Source: Glaciecola sp965660625
GTDB lineage: Bacteria; Pseudomonadota; Gammaproteobacteria; Enterobacterales; Alteromonadaceae
Assembly (NCBI GenBank): GCA_965660625.1
Contig: CBFIAR010000010.1
Span: 49,490-113,489 of the forward strand
Direction: 5' to 3'
DNA length: 64,000 nucleotides
Shown here: one piece after another, positions 53,470-62,053 of the stretch
Position numbering within the stretch: position 1 is the stretch's first letter
Layout of the letters: every line of letters starts with the position of its first letter
The notes under the pieces: generated by a model
Seen by the model: only the letters and a program-made list of their open reading frames with translations
Database searches by the model: none
Told to the model about the DNA's origin: nothing
Position numbers and translations under genes: made by a program

Positions 53470-53973
53470 TTACTTTTTTTCGATTTCGACCATTAAGTCA
53501 TCGGTAATGTCTTCTATTGCTAGTTTTACTTTGTCTAAGTCCATTTGAGGCGACACTGAGACAACGACTTTTGCAGTAAAAAGAGGGCTACCCCAGTTTG
53601 GCGCACTTTCGCACTGTGTGGTCATTTCAACAATATTAATATCAAAGGACTTTAACGTTGAAGTGATATCACTGACAATACCTCTTCGGTCATTGCCAGT
53701 GACCAGAATAACTGCTTTTGAATCAAGTGAATTCTCGCATGTATCAGTAGGAATGAGCGTGATATGTAAATCCGCCAGTTGATGGCAGGCATGAATTAAC
53801 TCATTATGCTTTTCTTGCGGCAGCATGACTTCGATAAAGCCAGCAAATTGTCCCGAAAGCTGACAAAAACTACTCTTAAGCCAATTTCCTTCAGCATCAA
53901 TAATACATTTGGCGATTGCGTCAACTAAACCGGGTTTGTCTTTACCAATTAAAGTGAGTACCATGGTTTGCAT
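53470..53973 (-). CDS. GcvR-like protein with two ACT domains
   Basis: This 167-residue protein consists of two ACT domains (MVLTLIGKDKPGLVDAIAKCI and AVILVTGNDRRGIVSDITSTL) with no DNA-binding motif. That is the layout of GcvR, which binds glycine and restrains GcvA in the glycine cleavage system. The family also includes uncharacterised ACT proteins, so the exact role is not certain. AAGGAAA precedes the start. It lies divergent from pstC; no gcv gene is in the window. Confidence 0.8.
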   Translation of the reverse strand: MQTMVLTLIGKDKPGLVDAIAKCIIDAEGNWLKSSFCQLSGQFAGFIEVMLPQEKHNELIHACHQLADLHITLIPTDTCENSLDSKAVILVTGNDRRGIVSDITSTLKSFDINIVEMTTQCESAPNWGSPLFTAKVVVSVSPQMDLDKVKLAIEDITDDLMVEIEKK

Positions 53974-54067
53974 AAACAGAATTTTCCTTATCTATTGATT
54001 TACATTGAGTATAGTGCTTTAGTAGCGCCAAGTCATTCCGTGTTTTTTAAGCAATTTAATATTCTAA

Positions 54068-56218
54068 ATGAACCAGCAAGAACAACATCAATTTAACGCT
54101 CGCAGATTCCGCAAAGACTGGATAACGCACAAAGTAGTCACTGGCTTCGGATGGTTAGTGTTAGCTATGTTTTTGCTGTTAATTTGGCATATTTTTAGTA
54201 ACGCTTCACCGCTCTTCAAAGCGCCTAAATTAATCTTAGAAAAAACCTCCTTGCTTGCAGAAACAAGCCAATTTTCAGGCATAGTAGAGCTGAGTAATGG
54301 TGTTCATTATGTCGCTGTCGATAAATGCGATCTGATTTTGTTGAGCGCTACTGAATCAGGGGGCGGGTCTCGAGAGCTGAATGAAGTTAAACGCTTTCCA
54401 TTCACTTGCGAACATCAAATTCTCATTCCAAATCTTGCGAACCTAAATTATGTCGGTGTGGTGTCGCCTCATAATTTATTTGAGCTGTATCATTTATCTC
54501 ACGAAAAACAGCAATATAGCTTGACGCTTGAAAGTTCTATCGGTCTCAATGCACCGGCGATAAAAACTGAAAACTCATCTGCCAGCATGCCGAACTGGGC
54601 GTTTTCGATGTCAGGCAATTTTGTCATGCTAAGCCAGTTTGAAAACGCCATGTTAAATGCGTATTGGTTCGACAAGAAACAGCCTCAAGCTTTTCAGCAC
54701 TTCATGTACCAAAATATCGACCACTATCAACACATACCGAGATCTCGGCAGTTGATGGTAATAACAAACAATATTATGACGCTGATAGATAGCAGTAATA
54801 AAGTTATTGATCAGCAGTTGCTATCTCAGGATATCGCGCGCATTTTTTTATCTCGCAGTCAACGTTCATTTTTCACGCAAAACACGCAAAATGTTTTAAG
54901 CAAATGGATAATGTTGAATGAAAGAGGTCAGTTTGTATTTCGGCACAACGAAGTGGACATTAGTGAGGTAGACCACGCGATAGAGCATATGGTTTTTGAT
55001 AGTAATTCTAACGCGGCGCTGATTTTTTCAAAAGCGGGTGATGCTGCGTTTATAAATAGGATGACAAATGAGGTTTTTGGGTCACAAAACTTAGGATTGC
55101 CAGCGTCAACTTTGCAATGGTTTGGAGGGCGTCTTTATGTGTTTGATGGGCATAAAATGCACTCCCTTAAGGTGCATAATTTACAAGGTATCAGTACGCT
55201 TAAGAGTTTGTTTTCAGAAGTATGGTATGAAGGCTATGAGGAGCCAGAACATGTATGGCAAACCAGCAGTGCAAATGAAAATTATGAAACAAAATTCAGT
55301 ATCGTGCCGCTCATAGTAGGAAGTTTGAAAGCCTCATTCCTGGCCCTGTTCGTTGCTATTCCGCTGGCCTTAGGTGCGGCAATATACACATCCTATTTTG
55401 CTGACCCAAGCGTGCGCCACTATCTCAAACCAACAATAGAAATGCTCGAAGCAGTTCCCTCTGTGGTGATTGGTTTTATCGCCGCAGTTTGGATGGTGCC
55501 CATAGCGGAAGAGTTTTTGCTGTCAGTTATTCTGTTTATTATCGCTCTTCCCATCTTACTCGTGACGGCGGCACTGCTGCAATCGAGAGTGGCTAACATA
55601 CTGGAAGATAAATTTGATCGACGTTGGGAACTGCTTGTCATTGTTGCCGCGGTGATGCTGTTAGGACTATTTTGTTTTTCACTCAGCGATCTGTGGCGGT
55701 ATATGTTGTTTGGCAGCACTGAATTAGGTGGGCAGGCTGACACCATACTGAATATATCGAAAACGACGATTGTCGTTGCCATTGCTTTAGGTGTGGCAAT
55801 TTCACCTAGTATCTATTCTTTGGCCGAAGATGCACTGTTCGAAGTACCTGAAAGTATCAAGCAGGCCTCCTTTGCATTAGGAGCGACTCGATTACAAACG
55901 CTGCGCCGAGTGATTATTGCCGTTGCCATGCCGAGTATTTTATCAGCCGTTATGTTGGGGTTTGGAAGAGCTTTCGGGGAAACGATGATCGTCCTAATGG
56001 TAACTGGAAACACACCCATTAGCGACTGGAATATCCTAGAAGGACTGCGCTCAATGACCGCAAACTTAGCAATTGAATTGCAAGAGTCTAATGTAAATAG
56101 TGGTCATTTCAACACCTTATTTTTAACCGCTAGTATCTTGTTTATGTTTACTTTTATTGTGAATACTGCGGCAGAAATTTTGCGTAACCGCTTACGTAAG
56201 GTATACACAGATGCGTAA
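54068..56218 (+). CDS. pstC: Phosphate ABC transporter permease PstC, extended form
   Basis: The C-terminal part (about 410-716) is the PstC permease, with LGAAIYTSYFADPSVRHYLK, EAVPSVVIGFIAAVWMVP and the EAA-type loop ASFALGATRLQTLRRVIIAV plus GRAFGETMIVLMVTGN. The N-terminal half (one membrane helix near 24-43, then about 350 residues) is an extra-cytoplasmic domain not present in E. coli PstC (319 residues); long forms occur in Vibrio, Shewanella and Pseudomonas. It forms the phosphate channel with PstA. pstA overlaps by eight bases. No pstS precedes it. Confidence 0.95.
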   Translation: MNQQEQHQFNARRFRKDWITHKVVTGFGWLVLAMFLLLIWHIFSNASPLFKAPKLILEKTSLLAETSQFSGIVELSNGVHYVAVDKCDLILLSATESGGGSRELNEVKRFPFTCEHQILIPNLANLNYVGVVSPHNLFELYHLSHEKQQYSLTLESSIGLNAPAIKTENSSASMPNWAFSMSGNFVMLSQFENAMLNAYWFDKKQPQAFQHFMYQNIDHYQHIPRSRQLMVITNNIMTLIDSSNKVIDQQLLSQDIARIFLSRSQRSFFTQNTQNVLSKWIMLNERGQFVFRHNEVDISEVDHAIEHMVFDSNSNAALIFSKAGDAAFINRMTNEVFGSQNLGLPASTLQWFGGRLYVFDGHKMHSLKVHNLQGISTLKSLFSEVWYEGYEEPEHVWQTSSANENYETKFSIVPLIVGSLKASFLALFVAIPLALGAAIYTSYFADPSVRHYLKPTIEMLEAVPSVVIGFIAAVWMVPIAEEFLLSVILFIIALPILLVTAALLQSRVANILEDKFDRRWELLVIVAAVMLLGLFCFSLSDLWRYMLFGSTELGGQADTILNISKTTIVVAIALGVAISPSIYSLAEDALFEVPESIKQASFALGATRLQTLRRVIIAVAMPSILSAVMLGFGRAFGETMIVLMVTGNTPISDWNILEGLRSMTANLAIELQESNVNSGHFNTLFLTASILFMFTFIVNTAAEILRNRLRKVYTDA

Positions 56219-57782
56219 ATTAAGTGCTAATGCTCAGCAAACTATTTCAAGCTTTTCGAGCGGACTGAGCGCTGCTATTCTGCTCATAGTATTAATCAGC
56301 TTGGTATTGTTCATTGTTTTAAAAGGGTCTGCCTATTTTTGGCCAGCGCAAGTGTTCGGTGTGACTACCTACGATGCAGACTACCGTCCCATTGATAATG
56401 CCCCAGGCAAACCCAGAGAAACGGTACAACGTGTTTTTGTGCCAAGCTCGCTTGATATTGATAAATTTAGGAAAGCACTTGCGAACAAACTCAATACACA
56501 GTTTGCGGGTTCAAATTTACCCACGCCGCGCATGGTTGTTGAGAAGATAGATGAGATATATCAGATTAATTTGCGTTCCGGTGCAATTCAATATGGTGAT
56601 TTTCAGCAAATAAATACGCCCGACAGAGAACATGATCAACTTGAAACATTGAACAAGGTTGTCGCCGATGTTGCTATTTTTCAAAACGAACTACGCGAGA
56701 TACAAAACATCTACTTGAGTGCCCTGCATCGTGATATTGCACAACTAAATCAATCTGGTGTTAGCGAGCAGGCACCAGCAAGACTGAAAGAGCTTGAGCA
56801 GTTTCACTATTGGCAGCAAAAAGCTGACGTACTGAGTCAAAAAATAGCGTCTTATCATTTGGTATTTATGGATGCTACTGGACAGTCCTTCGATGTACCG
56901 GTAAAAGATATTAATTTGCTTTTCCAACCTAATATGATGAATCTATTCGACAAAATTGCTTATAGTGGCAAAAAAATACTAGAGTTTGTGTCAGATTCGC
57001 CAAAACAAGCATCTACTAGCGGAGGTGTTTTCCCGGCCGTATTTGGCACGGTTGTAATGGTGTTACTGATGGCCGTTATTGTTGCTCCATTTGGCGCAAT
57101 GGCCGCGATTTATCTGCACGAGTATGCGCCTAATAATATGACAACATCGATTATTCGGATTTGCGTTAGCAACATGGCGGGTGTTCCGAGTGTTGTCTAC
57201 GGTGTTTTTGGTCTGGGATTCTTTGTATATACACTGGGAGGCTCGATAGATTCGCTGCTATTTAGTGATGCCTTGCCATCGCCCACTTTTGGCACTCCAG
57301 GTTTGTTTTGGGCTGCATTAACAATGGCATTATTAACGCTTCCTGTGGTCATTGTTTCTACTGAGGAAGGCTTGCGACGGGTGCCTGAAGGTTTAAGAGC
57401 TGGGAGCTATGCATTGGGTGCAACTAAACTTGAAACTATTTGGAAGACTGTGCTACCAGTGGCGAGCCCCGGTATAATGACGGGCGTTATTCTTGCTATT
57501 GCCCGTGCTGCTGGAGAAGTTGCACCGCTAATTCTTGTTGGAGCGGTAAAATTTGCGCCGAGCTTGCCGGTGGATGCTGAATTTCCCTTCGTACATTTAG
57601 AACGTCAATTTATGCATCTGGGGGTTTTCATATACGATGGGGCATTTCACAATCAAACCAATACGCAAGGCTCATCAATGATGTTCGCGAGCTGCATGTT
57701 GTTGTTGCTAATCGTTTTCATCTTGAATTTATTTGCTATTATCGTTCGCAATAAACTGCGTGCCCGATACGTTCGCATGTAG
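56211..57782 (+). CDS. pstA: Phosphate ABC transporter permease PstA, extended form
   Basis: The PstA permease domain lies in about residues 265-523 (GGVFPAVFGTVVMVLLMAVI, GVPSVVYGVFGLGFF, GLRRVPEGLRAGSYALGATK and ARAAGEVAPLILVGAVKF). The first about 250 residues are an insertion with a membrane helix near 20-40 and a charged, partly coiled region. They make the protein much longer than E. coli PstA (296) and match the extended PstC. Its start overlaps the pstC stop by eight bases, giving translational coupling. Confidence 0.95.
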   Translation: MRKLSANAQQTISSFSSGLSAAILLIVLISLVLFIVLKGSAYFWPAQVFGVTTYDADYRPIDNAPGKPRETVQRVFVPSSLDIDKFRKALANKLNTQFAGSNLPTPRMVVEKIDEIYQINLRSGAIQYGDFQQINTPDREHDQLETLNKVVADVAIFQNELREIQNIYLSALHRDIAQLNQSGVSEQAPARLKELEQFHYWQQKADVLSQKIASYHLVFMDATGQSFDVPVKDINLLFQPNMMNLFDKIAYSGKKILEFVSDSPKQASTSGGVFPAVFGTVVMVLLMAVIVAPFGAMAAIYLHEYAPNNMTTSIIRICVSNMAGVPSVVYGVFGLGFFVYTLGGSIDSLLFSDALPSPTFGTPGLFWAALTMALLTLPVVIVSTEEGLRRVPEGLRAGSYALGATKLETIWKTVLPVASPGIMTGVILAIARAAGEVAPLILVGAVKFAPSLPVDAEFPFVHLERQFMHLGVFIYDGAFHNQTNTQGSSMMFASCMLLLLIVFILNLFAIIVRNKLRARYVRM

Positions 57783-57894
57783 TCTTAAATGCGGTCATCA
57801 CCCGCGCGCTGCATCAACCAGCGGAAATAGTGAAAAATGGTCGCAATATGTATAGTCACATTATAAATAGTCATAGGAATAGTAAACAACGCCC

Positions 57895-58701
57895 ATGTTA
57901 AAACTCTTTGAAACTGAAACTCTGTCTCTTGATGAACTTACCGATGAGCAAACCGCCATCAAAGTACAAGATTTTAGCGTATGGTTAAATGACAGTCTCG
58001 TATTGAATAAGATCGATATGTGCATTCCAAAAAACAAAATAACAGCAATGATAGGGCAAAGTGGCTGCGGTAAATCAACATTGTTAAGTAGCTTAAACAG
58101 AATGAACGAACTCAATCAAAAGTATGCGTTTAGCGGCGAAGTGTTGATAGATGGCCGTGACATCTATAATAAAAAGGAAAATGTCGCAAAACTACGTACG
58201 ACGGTGGGGATGGTTTTTCAACGCCCTAATCCTTTCCCAATGAGTATTTATGAAAATGTCTGCTTTGGACTTCGTATTCAAGGTAAAACTGAACGCAGAA
58301 TGCTGGATGATATTGTTGAACGTTCGCTGCGTAATGCCGCCTTGTGGGACGAAGTAAAAGATCGATTATTTGATTCAGCGCTGCTACTCTCAGGTGGCCA
58401 ACAGCAGCGTTTAGTCATTGCAAGAGCGCTTGCGTTGAAACCAGAAGTTTTGTTATTAGATGAACCGACCTCGGCACTTGATCCGCTAACTACTTTGCAT
58501 ATCGAAGAGCTTATCAACCAACTCAAAAAGACCACAACCGTGATTATTGTGACGCACAATATGCAACAAGCCGCTCGGGTTTCTGATTATGCCGCGTTTC
58601 TGCATGAAGGGGAACTCATTGAATATTCTGATAGCGATTCATTATTTACCATGCCAGAGAAAAAGCAAACCGAAGACTACATAACTGGCCGCTACGGCTA
58701 G
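57895..58701 (+). CDS. pstB: Phosphate ABC transporter ATPase PstB
   Basis: PstB powers phosphate import. The 268-residue ATPase has Walker A GQSGCGKS at 54-61, MVFQRPNPFPMSIYENVCFGLR (a PstB hallmark), signature LSGGQQQR and Walker B VLLLDEPTSALDP with the switch His in VTHNMQQAARVSD. The N-terminus is about 20 residues longer than E. coli PstB. It follows pstA by 112 bp and precedes phoU by 19 bp. Confidence 0.97.
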   Translation: MLKLFETETLSLDELTDEQTAIKVQDFSVWLNDSLVLNKIDMCIPKNKITAMIGQSGCGKSTLLSSLNRMNELNQKYAFSGEVLIDGRDIYNKKENVAKLRTTVGMVFQRPNPFPMSIYENVCFGLRIQGKTERRMLDDIVERSLRNAALWDEVKDRLFDSALLLSGGQQQRLVIARALALKPEVLLLDEPTSALDPLTTLHIEELINQLKKTTTVIIVTHNMQQAARVSDYAAFLHEGELIEYSDSDSLFTMPEKKQTEDYITGRYG

Positions 58702-58720
58702 TGAAGGAACGCACTAATTC

Positions 58721-59434
58721 ATGAAACGACATTTAGAGTTAAATACGCACATTTCAGGCAAGTTCAATCAAGAGCTTGAGAATCTGACCAACTCTGTTTT
58801 AACGATGGGTGGGGAGGTTGAGCAACAGTTAATTGATACTATCACTGCTATTCGCGAGAATAACGCCAGCTTGGCCGAACGGGTGTTGCTAAACGATCTG
58901 AAAATTAATTCGATGGAAGTGCAGATAGACGACGAGTGCATGCGAATTATCGCTAAACGTAACCCAACCGCTAGCGATCTTAGGCTGATAATGACGGTAT
59001 CACGTGCCACCACTGATATAGAAAGAATTGGCGATGAAATATGTCGTATCGCTAAATTGGTGACTAAAGACCGATTACCGCCTTCTGATGTTGTTCTCAG
59101 CGGTCTGATGATGATTGCAGAAAAAGTCGTCTTTATGATGCGCGGCACATTTGATGCATTTGCGCGTCAAGATGAAAAATCGGCGATTGCTGTGTATGAA
59201 CAAGATGACAATATAGATAAAAAACATAAAGCATTGCTCAAACAAACGGCAATTGAAATGCAAAATGAACCGACAGAAATGCAAAATTGGTTTGATGTAC
59301 TGTGGGCAATCCGGTCACTAGAACGCATTGGCGATCGCTGTAAAAACTTGTGTGAATACATACTCTTTCTCACTTATGGTAAAGATGTTCGGCATTCTTC
59401 GATGAAAAAAGTAGTCAAAAAATTAATGAAATAA
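58721..59434 (+). CDS. phoU: Phosphate signalling protein PhoU
   Basis: PhoU is the helical regulator that links Pst transport to PhoR and limits phosphate uptake. The 237-residue protein has the two three-helix repeats, each with the metal-binding E-x-x-x-D pattern (TTDIERIGDEICRIAKL and SLERIGDRCKNLCEY). Length matches E. coli PhoU (241). It closes the pstC-pstA-pstB-phoU operon; phoB and phoR are not in the window. Confidence 0.97.
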   Translation: MKRHLELNTHISGKFNQELENLTNSVLTMGGEVEQQLIDTITAIRENNASLAERVLLNDLKINSMEVQIDDECMRIIAKRNPTASDLRLIMTVSRATTDIERIGDEICRIAKLVTKDRLPPSDVVLSGLMMIAEKVVFMMRGTFDAFARQDEKSAIAVYEQDDNIDKKHKALLKQTAIEMQNEPTEMQNWFDVLWAIRSLERIGDRCKNLCEYILFLTYGKDVRHSSMKKVVKKLMK

Positions 59435-59653
59435 TGAAATCAAAAATCAAATTTTCAAATTTTTATACTTTTGTACGCTTGCGATCATTCTCGCATGTTG
59501 TACCATAGCGACGTCTTAATCATGAATCAAAACTATGATTTTAAACTTCCCTTACAATTTTATTTTCGGGCGAGTCGCTCCAGTTTCTGGTAGCACAGGC
59601 TGGTTCACAATAAAATCATCAATAAAAACCTCACCTCTAGGCTTTTTAATATT

Positions 59654-60922
59654 ATGGATATAATCACCAGTTACGGTTTGCTACTAGTACTCATGGCCGC
59701 AGTTGTCGGCTTTTTTATGGCTTGGGGTATAGGTGCGAATGACGTTGCAAATGCAATGGGCACATCTGTAGGATCAAAAGCTATCACGCTTAAGCAAGCT
59801 ATTATTATAGCAATGATTTTTGAATTTGCAGGTGCTTACCTAGCAGGTGGAGAAGTCACATCAACCATTCGGAAGGGGATTATTGACGTCGCTTACTTTA
59901 CGGATATTCCTGAATATTTGGTATTAGGAATGATCGCCTCGCTACTTGCAGCGGGTATTTGGTTAGCAGTGGCATCTTACTTTGGATGGCCAGTATCCAC
60001 TACGCACTCTATCATTGGTGCTATTGTTGGTTTTACTGCTGTTGGTGTCAGTCCTGATGCCGTAGCATGGAGTAAAGTGGGTGGCATCGTTGGCAGTTGG
60101 ATAGTCACTCCAGCCATTTCAGGCATTATCGCTATCCTGATTTTTATCAGTGCTAAAAAACTCATCTTAGACCGTGCAACACCGTTAATCTACGCTGTTA
60201 AATACGTACCTATTTATATGGGGATGGCTGGCTTTATTATGTCCTTAGTGACAATTAAGAAAGGTCTCAAACATGTGGGCTTAGGTCTGCCTACCGACCA
60301 GGGCTACATTCTAGCTGTCGCTATTGGTGTCTTAGTGGGTTTGCTTGGGATGGTTTTGATTCGACGTCTACACGTTGAAAAAGCCGCCACAACGGAAGAG
60401 CAAACGGTGAGCGTTGAAAAAATCTTCGCCATTTTAATGGTACTCACAGCCTGTTGTATGGCATTTGCTCATGGCTCAAACGATGTTGCCAATGCGATAG
60501 GTCCATTGGCTGCTGTGGTTAGCGTTGTAAGCAACGAAGGCGTTATTTTGAGTAATGCAGCCTTAGCATGGTGGATATTGCCACTTGGCGGTGTGGGCAT
60601 CGTTGCTGGTTTGGCACTGTTTGGCCATCGTGTGATGAAAACAATTGGTCAAGGCATTACGCACTTAACACCAAGTAAGGGTTTCGCTGCTGAATTAGCT
60701 GCAGCCACAACGGTGCTGATTGCCTCGGGTACTGGACTTCCTATTTCTACGACACAGACACTCGTTGGTGCTGTATTGGGCGTTGGTATCGTACAAGGTG
60801 TTGCTGCACTGAATGTTAGAGTTATCCGTAGCATTGTTGTTTCGTGGGTAGTCACTCTCCCAGCAGGTGCTTTATTGTCAATCATCTTCTTCTTTATGTT
60901 GACATTCGCTTTTGGTGTATAG
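59654..60922 (+). CDS. PiT family inorganic phosphate transporter
   Basis: This 422-residue membrane protein has the two inverted PiT repeats, each with its signature: GANDVANAMGTSVGSKAIT near the start and GSNDVANAIGPLAAVVSVV in the second half. Paired motifs GWPVSTTHSIIGAIVGF and TGLPISTTQTLVGAVLGVG follow. It is a low-affinity, ion-driven phosphate importer, complementary to the ATP-driven Pst system encoded just upstream. It differs from E. coli PitA by a shorter central loop. A 219-bp gap separates it from phoU, so it may have its own promoter. Confidence 0.95.
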   Translation: MDIITSYGLLLVLMAAVVGFFMAWGIGANDVANAMGTSVGSKAITLKQAIIIAMIFEFAGAYLAGGEVTSTIRKGIIDVAYFTDIPEYLVLGMIASLLAAGIWLAVASYFGWPVSTTHSIIGAIVGFTAVGVSPDAVAWSKVGGIVGSWIVTPAISGIIAILIFISAKKLILDRATPLIYAVKYVPIYMGMAGFIMSLVTIKKGLKHVGLGLPTDQGYILAVAIGVLVGLLGMVLIRRLHVEKAATTEEQTVSVEKIFAILMVLTACCMAFAHGSNDVANAIGPLAAVVSVVSNEGVILSNAALAWWILPLGGVGIVAGLALFGHRVMKTIGQGITHLTPSKGFAAELAAATTVLIASGTGLPISTTQTLVGAVLGVGIVQGVAALNVRVIRSIVVSWVVTLPAGALLSIIFFFMLTFAFGV

Positions 60923-60947
60923 CTTTCAATTGGTATAACATGCCCAA

Positions 60948-61859
60948 ATGAAACTTCCTAATTTAAAACACCTTCATTACCTGACAGTGCTGCACAAAGA
61001 GCAACATTTTCTTCGTGCAGCTGCAAAATGCAATGTCAGTCAGTCAACATTGAGCGCTGCTGTGCAAAATCTAGAAGACAGCATCGGACAGCAGTTGCTC
61101 GAGCGAGAGCACAAAAATTTTGTGTTTACTGATTTTGGTGAAGCCCTGGTTGAAAAAAGCAAACTGCTGCTCAGCCAAACACATGAATGGATTGAATTTG
61201 CAGAGTCGGCAGGTGATTGGCAGTCTGGTACATTGAGGATTGGCGTCATACCAACTATTGCACCCTTCCTGTTTGAGGGATTGATTAAAACAATCCATGC
61301 GAACTTACCTTATATCAACTTGCAGTTACACGAAGATACTACCGACAATTTACTCGCTAGTTTAGGCGATGGCGAACTTGACTTACTTATTCTCGCACTT
61401 CCGATGCAAACACCCGGTTGTCGTCAGCTCATTTTGGGGCATGACCCATTTCATTTGATCGCACACAAAAACAGTGCGATTGACCTACAAGTAGCGCCCT
61501 CAGTCGATTCGCTTCCTAAGGACAGCATCTTTTTACTGCAAAAAGAGCATTGCTTAACAGATCATGCAGTGAGTGCCTGTGGTTTAAAGCACAAAGAGCA
61601 AGTAAACTCACTCACCGCAAATAGTTTACACACACTAGTGTCGCTTGTTAATTGTGAGATGGGTTATACATTTTTGCCTGAAATGGCATTGCAAAAAAAT
61701 ATACTGAATGCTACCAACGTGGTTAGCTTGCCAGCTGAGGACAACGCCTTCAGAGATATAGGCTTAGTATGGCGTAACGGAACGACACGAATTCAGCTGT
61801 TTCGACACATCGGTAAAATGGTGGCGCCATTGCTTCCGCAGCCGGTTGATATTTTTTAA
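60948..61859 (+). CDS. oxyR: LysR-family peroxide sensor OxyR
   Basis: This 303-residue LysR regulator has an N-terminal winged helix (LKHLHYLTVLHKEQHFLRAA, SQSTLSAAVQNLE) and a redox domain in which C202 and C211 sit in HCLTDHAVSAC. The spacing equals that of C199 and C208 in E. coli OxyR, which form the peroxide-sensing disulfide. It should activate katG/ahp-type genes upon H2O2. It lies 26 bp after the phosphate transporter gene on the same strand, with no catalase or peroxiredoxin gene nearby. Confidence 0.93.
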   Translation: MKLPNLKHLHYLTVLHKEQHFLRAAAKCNVSQSTLSAAVQNLEDSIGQQLLEREHKNFVFTDFGEALVEKSKLLLSQTHEWIEFAESAGDWQSGTLRIGVIPTIAPFLFEGLIKTIHANLPYINLQLHEDTTDNLLASLGDGELDLLILALPMQTPGCRQLILGHDPFHLIAHKNSAIDLQVAPSVDSLPKDSIFLLQKEHCLTDHAVSACGLKHKEQVNSLTANSLHTLVSLVNCEMGYTFLPEMALQKNILNATNVVSLPAEDNAFRDIGLVWRNGTTRIQLFRHIGKMVAPLLPQPVDIF

Positions 61860-61893
61860 CTAGAAAAACTCGCGTAGAACAAATGTTTGGTGC

Positions 61894-61933
61894 ATGTCAT
61901 TAGAGCGTAACACGGCCGTCATAAGAGTGTCAT
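61894..61933 (+). promoter_or_regulatory. Phased Pho-box repeats
   Basis: CCGTCAT (61916-61922) and GTGTCAT (61927-61933) lie 11 bp apart with AAGA between them, matching the PhoB consensus of two CTGTCAT repeats separated by 4 bp (6 of 7 each). A third, ATGTCAT at 61894-61900, is exactly 22 bp upstream and so is in phase. The site is about 120 bp upstream of the lipoprotein start. The -10 element behind it is weak (CAATAT). Confidence 0.6.
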
Positions 61934-62053
61934 GATGATTTGCCAATATGCGATTTGTAAGAGCACGACGTTAATCATGCTAGGTTGTGATTGAACAGAC
62001 AATCTATTTAGTGGTATCGTCTTTAACAAAATAAAAATTTGAAGGAACAAAAA

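Noticed and set aside
53974..54067. Pho box in front of pstC
   Set aside because: Only an isolated AGTCAT occurs; no second heptamer 11 bp away, so I did not call a site.
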